Assembly (NCBI GenBank): GCA_015056495.1
Contig: SVGC01000002.1
Location: forward strand, 62,001-126,000
Source of the DNA: Butyrivibrio sp.
GTDB taxonomy: Bacteria; Bacillota; Clostridia; Lachnospirales; Lachnospiraceae
Reading direction: 5' to 3'
DNA length: 64,000 nt
Under the pieces are notes generated by a model that worked only from the letters and a program-made list of their open reading frames with translations, made no database searches and was not told the origin of the DNA. Every line of letters starts with the position of its first letter. Position 1 is the first letter of the stretch. The translations under genes were made by a program, and so were the position numbers. Shown in pieces: positions 1 through 9,463 of the stretch.

Positions 1-1
1 T

Positions 2-223
2 GGTATGGATATTGCCAATCCTATTGCTACAATCCTTTCAGCGGCTATGATGCTCAGATATTCATTTAATTTAAGTAAAGAGGCTGATGCCATTGAAAAT
101 GCAGTTACCTCGGTACTGAAAGAAGGCTATCGTACCAAGGATCTTATGCCTATCCAGGATAGAGATAAGTTTACTGAGTGCGGATGCCGAAAGATGGGAG
201 ATTTGATTGCAGAAAGAATCTAA
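2..223 (+). CDS. leuB: 3-isopropylmalate dehydrogenase, C-terminal end (partial)
   Basis: This is the last ~73 codons of LeuB, which oxidatively decarboxylates 3-isopropylmalate in leucine synthesis; the 5' part lies outside the window. The visible sequence carries the family's C-terminal signature ([17 protein letters not shown]) followed by the helix with A-I-E-x-A-V and G-Y-R-T. Its final 17 bases overlap the start of the next gene, so the two are probably translationally coupled in one operon that continues into ilvD and ilvB. leuC and leuD are about 35 kb downstream, so the leucine pathway is split here. The identification is secure despite the truncation. Confidence 0.93.
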   Translation, partial: GMDIANPIATILSAAMMLRYSFNLSKEADAIENAVTSVLKEGYRTKDLMPIQDRDKFTECGCRKMGDLIAERI

Positions 224-1931
224 AAACCAACAGGATTATTTTTTGAATATATTGAGTAAACTACCTGGTAAGCCGGAATCAATTGCGGTAACATTGTTTA
301 TTCTTGCAATGGCAGCATATTATTTTTGGAGATTGATATATCTGACTCCCTGGTATGATGAATTGTATACTTACTATACTTTCATCAGTAGAGGACCGGT
401 CTATGCAGCTATACACTGGCCTGTTCCTAACAATCATGTAGGCTATTCAGTATTATCAGCTATCCTTGATCTGTTTGGCAATTCCTACATAGGTCTTAGA
501 GGCGTCAGCTTTATCTGTGCTGTAGCCAATCTTATATTGATATATAAGATTGCCGGAAAGTATATGTCATACTGGATGCCATTTGCAACGGTATTGATCT
601 ATTCGGGATTTAGAATAGTCAATGATCTGTCTGTTCAGGGAAGAGGTTATTCTCTTTCTACGACATGTTTTCTTGTGGCTATTCTCTGCATGTCAGATAT
701 ATGTATGTTGGGTAATGTTAAAAAGTCCACTTTTGTGATCTTTGTAATATCCCTTTCATACGGATTATACACGGTTCCTACCAGTGTATATTGGGTTATA
801 CCTCTATGTATTGCAGGCGGAATTTACCTTTTGATCAATGGTTTCAGGATCGGTAAACTCAGTGATAAGAGCTTTTGGGTAAGTTCTTATATTATCAGAT
901 TAAAGAGTCTGATCATTTCCGGTGTTGTAGCTGCAGTTATTACTGTCATGCTTTATTCAATAATATGGCTGGCAATTGGCTGTAATTATTTAACAGATGA
1001 TCCTACAAGTACTTATTATGGAAATGGCCATTTTTACACACTTTTACATGCTCCATTTTTGTCCTATGCTACAGGTATTCATTTAATGACTTCCACTTCA
1101 TACATACAGGGCAGTGGCAGAGATGGCATACTTCTTAATATGCCAGAATATTTTGTATATCTGTTTAATTACTTTTTGAATGGTTTTGGGGTAGTTTTGT
1201 TTGTGGCTGTTCTGATCGCACTTATCATTTTACTGGTGCAGTGCATCAGACATTTTCAGTATAGTAAGACCTTACTTAATCTGATCTATATATGTTGTAT
1301 TTTATTTGTTCCAATAATGCTTTTTTTACAGGGCAATCTGCCATATCTGTATTTGAGGATATTTTCTTATATGGCGTTCCTTGTGGCATTTGGAATTACT
1401 AATATTTTCGAATTTATTATCAATCATAGTAATAAGTTATATAACCGAAAAAGAGGCTATGATAAAGAACCTGAGGGAACAGATATCATATACACAGATA
1501 TAGTTGATATCAAGCTTTCGGATGATAATAAATGGTATGAAACTGCTGGCGTTTATATTCCGTTTGCATTTGTAGCGATTTGTTTTTGCCTTCTGTTTTT
1601 ATTTGGGGATTATCATGGACAGCTTGGCGAAAGAGAGCATTATCTGTATGAAGCGTTATCTATGGCAGATGTAGATTTACGACAGAATATCTGTGTGACA
1701 GATTTTGAAGAACAGTATCTTCTTAAGTTTGCATATGATATCGATTGTGAAAATACTGTAATTGAAGGCTCCGATATGGTCATCATTGATAAATGCATGA
1801 TCAAGGAGAATTATGATGGAGCTGATGCTTATTTGTATTTCACTAATCATGATTCCATTCCATGGGATTATATAAACAATGCGCTTATAAAAAAATATGA
1901 AAATGAAGAATTTGTTTTATATGTAAAATAA
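207..1931 (+). CDS. GT-C fold membrane glycosyltransferase (GT39/ArnT-like)
   Basis: A 574-residue polytopic membrane protein. After an ~18-residue cytoplasmic tail it has a first transmembrane helix (about 22-45), then an extracytoplasmic loop with W-Y-D-E-L-Y. The paired acidic D-E in the first loop is the catalytic and metal site of GT-C enzymes that use polyprenyl-phosphate sugars. About ten further hydrophobic segments follow, with a soluble C-terminal part after the last helix (about 445-465). The start is TTG: GGGAG at 196-200 lies 6 bases before it, and it overlaps leuB by 17 bases. The gene ends 23 bases before ilvD, so it sits inside a branched-chain amino acid operon. The acceptor is not visible from sequence; a cell-wall polymer or protein is the family norm. 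Confidence 0.75.
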   Translation: MQKESKNQQDYFLNILSKLPGKPESIAVTLFILAMAAYYFWRLIYLTPWYDELYTYYTFISRGPVYAAIHWPVPNNHVGYSVLSAILDLFGNSYIGLRGVSFICAVANLILIYKIAGKYMSYWMPFATVLIYSGFRIVNDLSVQGRGYSLSTTCFLVAILCMSDICMLGNVKKSTFVIFVISLSYGLYTVPTSVYWVIPLCIAGGIYLLINGFRIGKLSDKSFWVSSYIIRLKSLIISGVVAAVITVMLYSIIWLAIGCNYLTDDPTSTYYGNGHFYTLLHAPFLSYATGIHLMTSTSYIQGSGRDGILLNMPEYFVYLFNYFLNGFGVVLFVAVLIALIILLVQCIRHFQYSKTLLNLIYICCILFVPIMLFLQGNLPYLYLRIFSYMAFLVAFGITNIFEFIINHSNKLYNRKRGYDKEPEGTDIIYTDIVDIKLSDDNKWYETAGVYIPFAFVAICFCLLFLFGDYHGQLGEREHYLYEALSMADVDLRQNICVTDFEEQYLLKFAYDIDCENTVIEGSDMVIIDKCMIKENYDGADAYLYFTNHDSIPWDYINNALIKKYENEEFVLYVK

Positions 1932-1954
1932 AAAGGTAGAAGGAGATTTAGGTT

Positions 1955-3625
1955 ATGAATAGTGATCGTGTACTTAGAGGTTTGCAGCAGGCACCTCACA
2001 GAAGTCTTTTTGGGGCACTTGGTTTTACAGAAGAAGAGAGAAGAAGACCTCTCATTGGTATTGTAAATTCTCAGAGCGAGATTGTTCCGGGCCATATGGA
2101 ACTGGACCGTATCGCTGAGGCTGTTAAGCTTGGAGTTGCTGAGGCAGGTGGAACTCCGGTTGTTGTTCCTGCAATTGCTGTCTGCGATGGTATTGCAATG
2201 GGACATATTGGAATGAAGTATTCTCTTGTAACACGTGATCTAATCTGCGATAGTACAGAGTGTCTGGCTATGGCCCATGGTTTTGATGGTCTTGTTATGA
2301 TCCCTAATTGCGACAAGACTGTACCTGGAATGCTCATGGCAGCTGCACGTATTAATATTCCTACTATATTCTGCTCTGGTGGTCCTATGCTTGCAGGTAG
2401 AGTAGATGGCAGAAAGCGTTCTCTTTCATCAATGTTTGAAGCTGTTGGTTCTGTATCAGCAGGTACTATGACAGAGGAAAAGCTTGCTGAATATGAAACA
2501 AAGGCTTGTCCTACATGCGGATCATGCTCAGGTATGTATACTGCTAACTCCATGAACTGTCTTACAGAAGCAATTGGTATGGGCCTTAGAGGCAATGGTA
2601 CAATTCCTGAAGTATATTCTGACAGAATAAGACTTGCCAAGACTGCAGGTTATCAGATCATGGAACTTGTTAAGAATAATATCAGACCTAGAGATATCAT
2701 GACTGATAAGGCATTCCACAATGCTATGACAGTTGATATGGCTCTTGGATGCTCTACAAATACTATGCTTCACCTTCCTGCAATTGCACATGAGGCTGGA
2801 GTTAAGCTGGATATGGAGATTGCCAATGAAGTATCTGCTGTAACACCTAACCTGTGCCACCTTGCTCCTGCAGGTCCAACTTATATCGAAGACCTCAATG
2901 AAGCTGGCGGTGTATATGCTGTTATGGCTGAGCTGTGCAAAAAAGATCTTCTTGATACGACAGCTCTTACTGTTACAGGCAAGACAGTTGGCGAGAACCT
3001 TGAAGGTGTTGTAAATCTTGATCCTGAGGTTATCAGACCTATTGATAATCCATATATGGCTACAGGCGGAATTGCTGTCCTTAAAGGAAATATTGCACCT
3101 GATACAGGTATTGTAAAAAAGAGTGCTGTTGCACCTGAAATGATGGTTCATGAAGGACCTGCAAGAGTATTTGATTGTGAAGAAGATGCTATCGCTGCAA
3201 TCCTTGGTGGTAAGATAGTTGCTGGTGATGTAGTTGTTATCAGATATGAAGGACCTAAGGGAGGCCCGGGTATGAGAGAGATGCTCAATCCTACATCAGC
3301 TATTGCCGGTATGGGACTTGGCTCTTCAGTAGCGCTCATTACAGATGGACGTTTCTCAGGAGCAAGCCGTGGAGCTTCTATCGGACATGTTTCTCCTGAA
3401 GCTGCAGTTGGTGGACCTATTGCACTTATAGAAGAAGGCGATATCATCTCCATCGATATTCCTAATAATTCTCTTAATGTAAAGGTTTCTGATGAAGAAC
3501 TTGCAAAGAGAAAAGAAAAATGGCAGCCTAGAGAGCCAAAGGTTACAACAGGATACCTTTCAAGATATAGAGAAATGGTTACAAGTGGTAACAGAGGAGC
3601 TATTCTTGAAGTTCCAAAGCATTGA
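1955..3625 (+). CDS. ilvD: Dihydroxy-acid dehydratase
   Basis: A 556-residue IlvD, full length for the family. It dehydrates 2,3-dihydroxy-isovalerate and 2,3-dihydroxy-methylvalerate to the keto acids in valine and isoleucine synthesis. Cluster cysteines are visible at C119 (N-C-D-K-T-V-P-G) and in C-P-T-C-G-S-C (C185, C188, C191). Where [2Fe-2S] enzymes have a third cysteine in a T-P-C motif, this protein has I-V-P-G-H, as in the E. coli type. That implies an oxygen-labile [4Fe-4S] cluster, in keeping with an anaerobe. An AAGGAGA ribosome site precedes the ATG. ilvB follows after 30 bases. Confidence 0.97.
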   Translation: MNSDRVLRGLQQAPHRSLFGALGFTEEERRRPLIGIVNSQSEIVPGHMELDRIAEAVKLGVAEAGGTPVVVPAIAVCDGIAMGHIGMKYSLVTRDLICDSTECLAMAHGFDGLVMIPNCDKTVPGMLMAAARINIPTIFCSGGPMLAGRVDGRKRSLSSMFEAVGSVSAGTMTEEKLAEYETKACPTCGSCSGMYTANSMNCLTEAIGMGLRGNGTIPEVYSDRIRLAKTAGYQIMELVKNNIRPRDIMTDKAFHNAMTVDMALGCSTNTMLHLPAIAHEAGVKLDMEIANEVSAVTPNLCHLAPAGPTYIEDLNEAGGVYAVMAELCKKDLLDTTALTVTGKTVGENLEGVVNLDPEVIRPIDNPYMATGGIAVLKGNIAPDTGIVKKSAVAPEMMVHEGPARVFDCEEDAIAAILGGKIVAGDVVVIRYEGPKGGPGMREMLNPTSAIAGMGLGSSVALITDGRFSGASRGASIGHVSPEAAVGGPIALIEEGDIISIDIPNNSLNVKVSDEELAKRKEKWQPREPKVTTGYLSRYREMVTSGNRGAILEVPKH

Positions 3626-3655
3626 TCAAAAGAAATAAATAATGGGAGTAAAGTA

Positions 3656-5347
3656 ATGCAATTAACAGGAGCACAGATTGTACTTGAATGTCTTAAAGAA
3701 CAGGGTGTTGATACTGTTTTTGGATATCCGGGTGGAACAATTTTAAATGTATATGATGAATTATATAAGCAGAAGGATATATTTTTTCATGTCCTGACGT
3801 CTCATGAGCAGGGTGCTGCTCATGCGGCTGATGGTTATGCAAGATCTACAGGTAAAGTAGGTGTGTGCATGGCTACCAGCGGACCTGGTTCTACTAACCT
3901 GGTCACAGGTATTGCTACTGCTTACATGGATTCTGTACCTATGGTAGCAATAACATGTAACGTTAATCTGCCTCTTTTAGGTAAGGACTCATTCCAGGAG
4001 GTAGATATTGCAGGTATTACAATGCCTATCACCAAGCACGGTTTTATTGTTAAAGATGTAAACAAGCTTGCTGATACTATAAGAAGGGCCTTTGACATCG
4101 CAATAACAGGAAGACCTGGCCCTGTACTTATTGATATAACTAAGGATGTTACTGCCAAGACTTCAGAATATGAACCTGCCAAGATCGTTCACAGTGCTCC
4201 GGAAAAGAAATATACTGCAGAAGAAATTGCAAAGGCAGTAGAAATGATCAACAATGCCAAGAAGCCATACATCTATGTTGGTGGCGGTGCTGTTATTTCT
4301 GGAGCAGATAAAGAGTTAAAAGAATTTGCTCATAAGATTGATGCTCCTGTATGTGACACACTTATGGGTAAAGGTGCTTTTGATGGCAGAGATGAGCTCT
4401 ATACAGGCATGATCGGTATGCATGGAACTAAGACTTCTAATTTTGGTGTTAGTGAATGTGATCTTCTTATTGCTCTTGGTGCAAGATTTTCAGACAGAGT
4501 AATTGGTAATGCCAGCACTTTTGCAAGACAGGCCAAGATATTACATATTGATATTGATGCTGCTGAGATCAACAAAAATATCAGAGCAGATATGTCTGTT
4601 GTGGGAGATCTTAAGGCTGTTCTTGGAGATATTAATGCTCAGGTAAAAGAGGTTTCCAGACCGGAATGGATATCTCATATTAAAGAATTTGAGAAAGAGT
4701 TCCCAATGAATTATGATAGTAGTGTACTCACTTGTCCATATATCATTGAGGAGCTTGACAGGATCACCGGTGGTGATGCGATCATCTCAACAGATGTTGG
4801 TCAGCACCAGATGTGGACTGCTCAGTACTATAAATTTAACAAACCTAGAACTTTCCTTACTTCAGGTGGTCTTGGCACAATGGGTTATGGTCTCGGCGCT
4901 ATCATTGGCGCTCAGGTTGGTAATCCTGATAAGATCTGCGTTAATATTGCCGGAGACGGTTGCTTTAGAATGAATATGAATGAACTGGCAACTGCTTCCA
5001 GATACAATATTCCAGTAATTGAGATCGTCATCAATAACCATGTTCTTGGAATGGTTAGACAGTGGCAGACTCTGTTCTATGGAAAGAGATATTCCAATAC
5101 TGTCCTTGAGGATAAGGTGGATTATTGCAAAGTGGCTGAAGCTCTTGGCTGCACTGCAATAAAGGTTACTAAAAAAGAAGAGGTAGGTCCGGCTATTGAA
5201 AAAGCTATTGCTCTTAAGGCACCTGTACTCATTGATTGTCTGATACAAGAGGATGACAAGGTATTTCCTATGGTTCCTGCAGGAGCTCCGATCAGTGAAG
5301 CTTTTGATGCCAAAGATCTGGCTCGGAAAGAAAAAGAGAAGAACTAA
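3656..5347 (+). CDS. ilvB: Acetolactate synthase, large subunit (first copy)
   Basis: A 563-residue thiamine-diphosphate enzyme that condenses two pyruvates, or pyruvate with 2-ketobutyrate, in the first common step of valine, leucine and isoleucine synthesis. The activating glutamate is E51 (S-H-E-Q-G-A-A-H-A). The ThDP/Mg motif starts at G433-D434-G435 and runs to I-V-I-N-N. Domain order is N-terminal pyrimidine-binding, central and C-terminal pyrophosphate-binding. No ilvN lies next to it; both small-subunit genes are 25 kb away beside a second large subunit. The stop overlaps the next gene by one base (TAATG), so the downstream L,D-transpeptidase is probably co-translated. Confidence 0.95.
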   Translation: MQLTGAQIVLECLKEQGVDTVFGYPGGTILNVYDELYKQKDIFFHVLTSHEQGAAHAADGYARSTGKVGVCMATSGPGSTNLVTGIATAYMDSVPMVAITCNVNLPLLGKDSFQEVDIAGITMPITKHGFIVKDVNKLADTIRRAFDIAITGRPGPVLIDITKDVTAKTSEYEPAKIVHSAPEKKYTAEEIAKAVEMINNAKKPYIYVGGGAVISGADKELKEFAHKIDAPVCDTLMGKGAFDGRDELYTGMIGMHGTKTSNFGVSECDLLIALGARFSDRVIGNASTFARQAKILHIDIDAAEINKNIRADMSVVGDLKAVLGDINAQVKEVSRPEWISHIKEFEKEFPMNYDSSVLTCPYIIEELDRITGGDAIISTDVGQHQMWTAQYYKFNKPRTFLTSGGLGTMGYGLGAIIGAQVGNPDKICVNIAGDGCFRMNMNELATASRYNIPVIEIVINNHVLGMVRQWQTLFYGKRYSNTVLEDKVDYCKVAEALGCTAIKVTKKEEVGPAIEKAIALKAPVLIDCLIQEDDKVFPMVPAGAPISEAFDAKDLARKEKEKN

Positions 5348-6858
5348 TGAATCGTTTTGCGAGGGGTGTTCGAGTTACTTTAGTTATTTCATTAATAGCT
5401 CTAGCAGCAGTTTATCTGCTGCTAGGGTATTATTATTCTGACGGTTTTGCCTATGGTACATGGATCAATGGAATTTATTGTACAGGTAAGAGCGTAGAAG
5501 AGGTAAACGAATTACTTAAAGAGGGAGTTGAGCTTCAGACTCTGACTATTGAAGATGAATCTGGTGCCACACTGGATATAACTCCCGAAGACATTGGACT
5601 TACATACGACTTTACAGAATCACTTGAAGTACGTATGAAAAATCAAAATCCTCTTACATGGGGAATAGGTCTGTTTAACGCATATCGCGGCACAATCATT
5701 CCAACTATTGAATTTGATATTGATAGCCTGTATTTAAAACTCTCTGATTGGGAGATATTTAAGGATGAGAGTGATCTTAAAGTGTATATGGATTTTGGCG
5801 AAGATGGATATTATCTTGTGAATGAAAAAGATAGTGTACCGGATCTTGATAATATTTTTTCTACAGCCTGCGATACCATCTACAATGAAGAATCATCTCT
5901 GGTTTTGGCAGAATATGATAACTGCTATAAGCAGGTGGAGCTTAATTCTGAACAGGAAAAAGAAGTTTCTTTTTACGAAGCTATTGATCTGATACAGAAT
6001 CCAGATCTTTCGCTTCAGGTTCTTGATGATGTTGAAACAATAGACAGTAGCATTGCATGGAAATTTCTGTGCACTGAGAACAATATAGAGGAATTATCAG
6101 CAGCAAAGAGCACTAAAGCCAAACCGTGGCTTGGCATGTTTATCTGCAATGGGGTTGAAGTTACTCTTCCTGAGGACTATGTGATCTATGAAGGTTTTGT
6201 CACTGATGCTGAAGGTTACGTATATATCAGCGAGGAAAAGATCCATGACTATGCAGAAAGCTTGCTTGATAAGTATGATACCGGTTATACGATTTCTAAA
6301 TATCTTGAAGATCCAGCTTCTCAGATTCTGGTAACAAGCGAAAGCAAGGGAAATAAAGGCATTATTGATGGAACAGAGATATATGGATTTATTATTGACC
6401 ATTATCTTGGAACAGGAGCTTATGATTCCAATGTTCTGAATGTCCCTCTTAGAAGTGATATTACAGTCCATGAAGGAAGCGAGATCGGTGACACCTTTAT
6501 TGTTGTGGATATGGGAGCCCAGCAGCTTACTTATTATGTCGACGGACAGATAAATATGCAGTTCCCCGTTGTTACGGGAAATACCAATAGGGGAAGAGGA
6601 ACACCTTCTGGTGTATATAATATCTACAATAAAAGACATGACACTATTCTTAGAGGAGAAAATTATGCTTCCTTTGTTCATTTTTGGCTTGGCGTTCATA
6701 AAGGAGTTGGCATACATGATGCCAATTGGAGAGATGAATTTGGAGGAGAAATATATAAAAATGACGGTTCTCATGGGTGTATAAATTGTCCTTCTGATGA
6801 GGCTGAAACCCTTTGGAATATTGCAGAAGTGGGAACTCCAACAATTTTGTTTTATTAA
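5347..6858 (+). CDS. L,D-transpeptidase (YkuD) with peptidoglycan-binding domains
   Basis: A 503-residue secreted or membrane-anchored enzyme expected to form 3-3 cross-links or attach ligands to peptidoglycan. Residues ~9-28 form a signal anchor. Two putative PG_binding_4-like regions follow (about 45-300). The YkuD catalytic domain is at about 380-503, with G-I-H-D and the S475-H476-G477-C478-I-N motif; C478 is the nucleophile. The start codon shares one base with the ilvB stop, so a wall-remodelling enzyme is tied to a biosynthetic operon. That coupling may be chance of operon growth. The domain assignment is firm; the exact acceptor is unknown. Confidence 0.9.
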   Translation: MNRFARGVRVTLVISLIALAAVYLLLGYYYSDGFAYGTWINGIYCTGKSVEEVNELLKEGVELQTLTIEDESGATLDITPEDIGLTYDFTESLEVRMKNQNPLTWGIGLFNAYRGTIIPTIEFDIDSLYLKLSDWEIFKDESDLKVYMDFGEDGYYLVNEKDSVPDLDNIFSTACDTIYNEESSLVLAEYDNCYKQVELNSEQEKEVSFYEAIDLIQNPDLSLQVLDDVETIDSSIAWKFLCTENNIEELSAAKSTKAKPWLGMFICNGVEVTLPEDYVIYEGFVTDAEGYVYISEEKIHDYAESLLDKYDTGYTISKYLEDPASQILVTSESKGNKGIIDGTEIYGFIIDHYLGTGAYDSNVLNVPLRSDITVHEGSEIGDTFIVVDMGAQQLTYYVDGQINMQFPVVTGNTNRGRGTPSGVYNIYNKRHDTILRGENYASFVHFWLGVHKGVGIHDANWRDEFGGEIYKNDGSHGCINCPSDEAETLWNIAEVGTPTILFY

Positions 6859-6918
6859 AAAATGAAATAAAAATCTAAAAATAAAAAATTAAATAACAAA
6901 CATTATGGAATAACATTA

Positions 6919-6946
6919 TTGACAAAAATCGAAATCAGATTAGAAT
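6919..6946 (+). promoter_or_regulatory. Promoter of serC-serA
   Basis: TTGACA at 6919-6924 and TAGAAT at 6941-6946 with a 16-base spacer, in the 181-base gap before serC. An inverted repeat starts about 13 bases downstream of the -10 box. Confidence 0.7.
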
Positions 6947-6959
6947 GATATTAATATAA

Positions 6960-6988
6960 AACTTCAACGTTTTAAAATGTTAAAGTTC
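6960..6988. promoter_or_regulatory. Inverted repeat in the serC leader, candidate operator
   Basis: AACTTcAAC and GTTaAAGTT flank an AT-rich centre of about 10 bases (gTTTTAAAAt). The 29-base imperfect palindrome lies where RNA polymerase would initiate. Similar promoter-plus-palindrome layouts occur before argH, ilvE and the second ilvN. No known regulator box (such as the CodY consensus) is recognised in it. Confidence 0.45.
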
Positions 6989-7039
6989 ACAGAGATAAAG
7001 TGCTGAATTAAAAATTAATGTTATTCGGAGGAAAAGGTA

Positions 7040-8125
7040 GTGTCTAGAGTTTACAATTTTTCAGCAGGTCCGGCAGTCCTTCCTGAAGAAGTTCTAAAAC
7101 AGGCTGCAGCAGAAATGCTCGATTTTAACGGTACAGGTATGTCAATCAATGAGATGTCTCACCGTTCCAAAGCTTTTGATAATGTTATTGAAACAGCAGA
7201 GAAAGACATTAGGGATCTGATGGGAATTCCGGACAATTACAAAGTGTTATTCCTTCAGGGCGGTGCTTCTATGCAGTTTTCTGCAGTACCTCTTAATCTT
7301 ATGCAGAATAAGAAGGCTGCTTATATAGTTACAGGTCAGTGGGCTAAGAAGGCTCAGCAGGAAGCATCTAAGTATCTTGATGCTCAGATCGTTGCTTCAT
7401 CTGCAGACCAGACTTTCAGTTATATTCCGGATTGTTCTGATCTGGATATTCCAGAAGATGCAGATTATGTATATATCTGTGAAAACAACACAATTTATGG
7501 AACAAAATATAAGACTCTTCCAAATACTAAGGGTCACATTCTTGTATCTGATGTTTCATCATGCTTTTTATCAGAGCCTGTTGATGTATCTAAATACGGT
7601 GTTATCTATGGTGGTGTTCAGAAGAATGTAGGTCCTGCAGGACTTGTAATTTCTATCATCAGAGAAGACCTTATCAGAGATGATGTTCCTGATTTCACTC
7701 CAACAATGCTCAAGTGGAAGACTCAGGCAGATAACGGATCTCTTTATAATACTCCAAACTGCTGGGCTATTTATATGTGCGGACTTGTATTTAAATGGCT
7801 CAAAGCTCAGGGCGGTCTCGAAGAGATGAAGAAGAGAAACGAAGCTAAGGCTAAGATCTTATATGATTATCTTGATAGCAGCAAGCTGTTCAAGGGTACT
7901 GTAAGAAAAGAAGACAGATCACTTATGAATGTTCCTTTTGTTACAGGTGATGATGAACTCAATGCTAAGTTCATTGCAGAAGCTACAGCTGCTGGTCTCG
8001 TAAGTCTTAAGGGACACAGAACAGTTGGTGGTATGCGTGCAAGTATCTACAATGCTATGCCTATTGAAGGTGTTCAGAAGCTTGTTGACTTCATGGATAC
8101 TTTTGAAAAGGCTAATCTTAAGTGA
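7040..8125 (+). CDS. serC: Phosphoserine aminotransferase
   Basis: A 361-residue PLP enzyme that converts 3-phosphohydroxypyruvate and glutamate to phosphoserine. It begins with the SerC hallmark V-Y-N-F-S-A-G-P-A-V-L-P and carries L-F-L-Q-G-G-A-S at about 74-81. The PLP lysine is in Y-G-G-V-Q-K-N-V-G-P. The start is GTG: CGGAGG at 7026-7031 is 8 bases upstream. serA follows after 13 bases. It is the first gene of a unit with its own TTGACA/TAGAAT promoter. Confidence 0.97.
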   Translation: MSRVYNFSAGPAVLPEEVLKQAAAEMLDFNGTGMSINEMSHRSKAFDNVIETAEKDIRDLMGIPDNYKVLFLQGGASMQFSAVPLNLMQNKKAAYIVTGQWAKKAQQEASKYLDAQIVASSADQTFSYIPDCSDLDIPEDADYVYICENNTIYGTKYKTLPNTKGHILVSDVSSCFLSEPVDVSKYGVIYGGVQKNVGPAGLVISIIREDLIRDDVPDFTPTMLKWKTQADNGSLYNTPNCWAIYMCGLVFKWLKAQGGLEEMKKRNEAKAKILYDYLDSSKLFKGTVRKEDRSLMNVPFVTGDDELNAKFIAEATAAGLVSLKGHRTVGGMRASIYNAMPIEGVQKLVDFMDTFEKANLK

Positions 8126-8138
8126 TCAGGAGGGTTCT

Positions 8139-9308
8139 ATGTTTAAGTATAAGTGTTTAAATCCAATTGCTAAAATTGGTCTTAATAATTTCAATGAGAA
8201 TTTTGAAGTGACTGATAATGTTGATGATGCAGATGGCATTCTTGTAAGAAGTGCCAACATGCTTGAGATGGATTTTTCAGAAAACCTTCTTGCTATTGCA
8301 AGAGCTGGTGCTGGTGTTAATAATATTCCTCTTCAGAAATGCGCTGATAAGGGAATTGTAGTATTCAATACTCCTGGAGCTAACGCTAACGGCGTTAAAG
8401 AGATGGTGCTTGCTGCTATGCTCCTTGCCAGCCGTGATATCATCGGCGGTGTTGAATGGGTAAAGGCTAATGCTGGGGATCCTGAAATCGCAGCTCTTAC
8501 AGAGAAGAGCAAAAAGAAATTTGCCGGTTCTGAAATTGCTGGTAAAAAGCTTGGTATCATTGGTCTTGGTGCTATTGGTGTAAGAGTTGCCAATGCAGCT
8601 CGTATGCTTGGTATGGAAGTATTAGGATATGATCCTTATCTTTCAGTAGATGCAGCTTGGAGCCTTTCAAGTGACGTAAAGCACGTTACTAACGTAGATG
8701 ATATTTTCTCAAAATGCGATATCATTACAATCCATGTTCCTGCTCTTGATTCTACAAAGGGTATGATCAACGCAGAAGCTATTGCCAAGATGAAGAAGGG
8801 TGTCATCATCTTAAACCTTGCAAGAGATATTCTTTGCAACGAAGCTGATATTCTTGCTGGTATCAATTCAGGCAAGATCAGAAAATATGTAACTGATTTC
8901 CCAAATTCTGTTATTGCAGGTCATGATGGATGTATCGTTATCCCTCACCTTGGAGCTTCTACAGAAGAGTCAGAAGATAACTGTGCAGTCAAGGCAGTTG
9001 TAGAATTACAGGATTACCTTGAAAATGGTAATATCAATAATTCTGTTAACTTCCCTAAGTGCGATATGGGTATCTGCACTAAGCCTCGTATCGGTATCTT
9101 CCATAAAAATGTGGCAAATATGATCAGCCAGTTTACACAGCTGATCGGTGGCGCCGGATATAATATTTCTGATATGACTAATAAGTCTAAAGGCGATTAT
9201 GCTTACACACTTATTGATCTTGAAGATGATGTTACTGATGAGTTAGTTGGAAAGATCTCTGAAGTTGAAGGCGTTGTTCGAGTAAGAGTTGTAAGAAAAG
9301 AAATGTAA
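8139..9308 (+). CDS. serA: D-3-phosphoglycerate dehydrogenase, short ACT form
   Basis: A 389-residue enzyme that oxidises 3-phosphoglycerate, the first step of serine synthesis. The ATG at 8139 is chosen because AGGAGGG (8128-8134) precedes it; longer readings of the frame run into serC. The NAD fold has G-I-I-G-L-G-A-I-G, and the catalytic histidine is in I-P-H-L-G-A-S-T. A C-terminal ACT domain starts at about residue 317 (P-R-I-G-I-F-H-K-N-V-A-N-M), the usual site of serine feedback. The segment normally reading D-V-F-P-x-E-P is T-D-F-P-N, so the classical catalytic glutamate appears displaced. This is probably a property of the short-SerA clade, not decay. Confidence 0.94.
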   Translation: MFKYKCLNPIAKIGLNNFNENFEVTDNVDDADGILVRSANMLEMDFSENLLAIARAGAGVNNIPLQKCADKGIVVFNTPGANANGVKEMVLAAMLLASRDIIGGVEWVKANAGDPEIAALTEKSKKKFAGSEIAGKKLGIIGLGAIGVRVANAARMLGMEVLGYDPYLSVDAAWSLSSDVKHVTNVDDIFSKCDIITIHVPALDSTKGMINAEAIAKMKKGVIILNLARDILCNEADILAGINSGKIRKYVTDFPNSVIAGHDGCIVIPHLGASTEESEDNCAVKAVVELQDYLENGNINNSVNFPKCDMGICTKPRIGIFHKNVANMISQFTQLIGGAGYNISDMTNKSKGDYAYTLIDLEDDVTDELVGKISEVEGVVRVRVVRKEM

Positions 9309-9321
9309 TTTATTTAATCTT

Positions 9322-9435
9322 TGTTGTTGCATTTGAGAAAGTGAGTCACTGGGGACGTATCAGATTGACTCATTTTGAAAAAAATGAGTCAATCTGATAC
9401 GTCCCTAGTGACTCATTATCTTAAACGCAACAACA
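9322..9435. repeat. Long near-perfect palindrome, REP/MITE-like element
   Basis: A 114-base inverted repeat fills the gap between serA and the DUF1015 gene. The inner arms, 9342-9376 and 9381-9415, pair over about 35 bases with one mismatch and contain GGGACGTATCAGATTGACTC. The outer arms TGTTGTTGC (9322-9330) and GCAACAACA (9427-9435) also pair, with a less regular stretch between. There is no T-run typical of a terminator. The AGTGACT/GGGACG arrangement resembles short palindromes mobilised by IS200-like (RAYT) transposases in Firmicutes. That family link is from memory, not tested. Confidence 0.7.
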
Positions 9436-9463
9436 TTTTTTTATAAGGATAGGGAAATAAAAA

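Noticed and set aside
1932..1954. T-box or other riboswitch before ilvD, ilvC, leuC, serC or metH
   Set aside because: No T-box core, SAM or B12 riboswitch signature was found in any of these gaps.
2071..2640. Long minus-strand open frame inside ilvD
   Set aside because: It is an antisense shadow of a strongly coding gene; many similar frames lie opposite other genes.
6097..6774. 225-codon minus-strand frame opposite the L,D-transpeptidase
   Set aside because: No ribosome site and no recognisable domain; the plus-strand protein is clear.
8025..8138. Longer start for serA overlapping serC
   Set aside because: AGGAGGG and the SerA N-terminal sequence fix the start at 8139.
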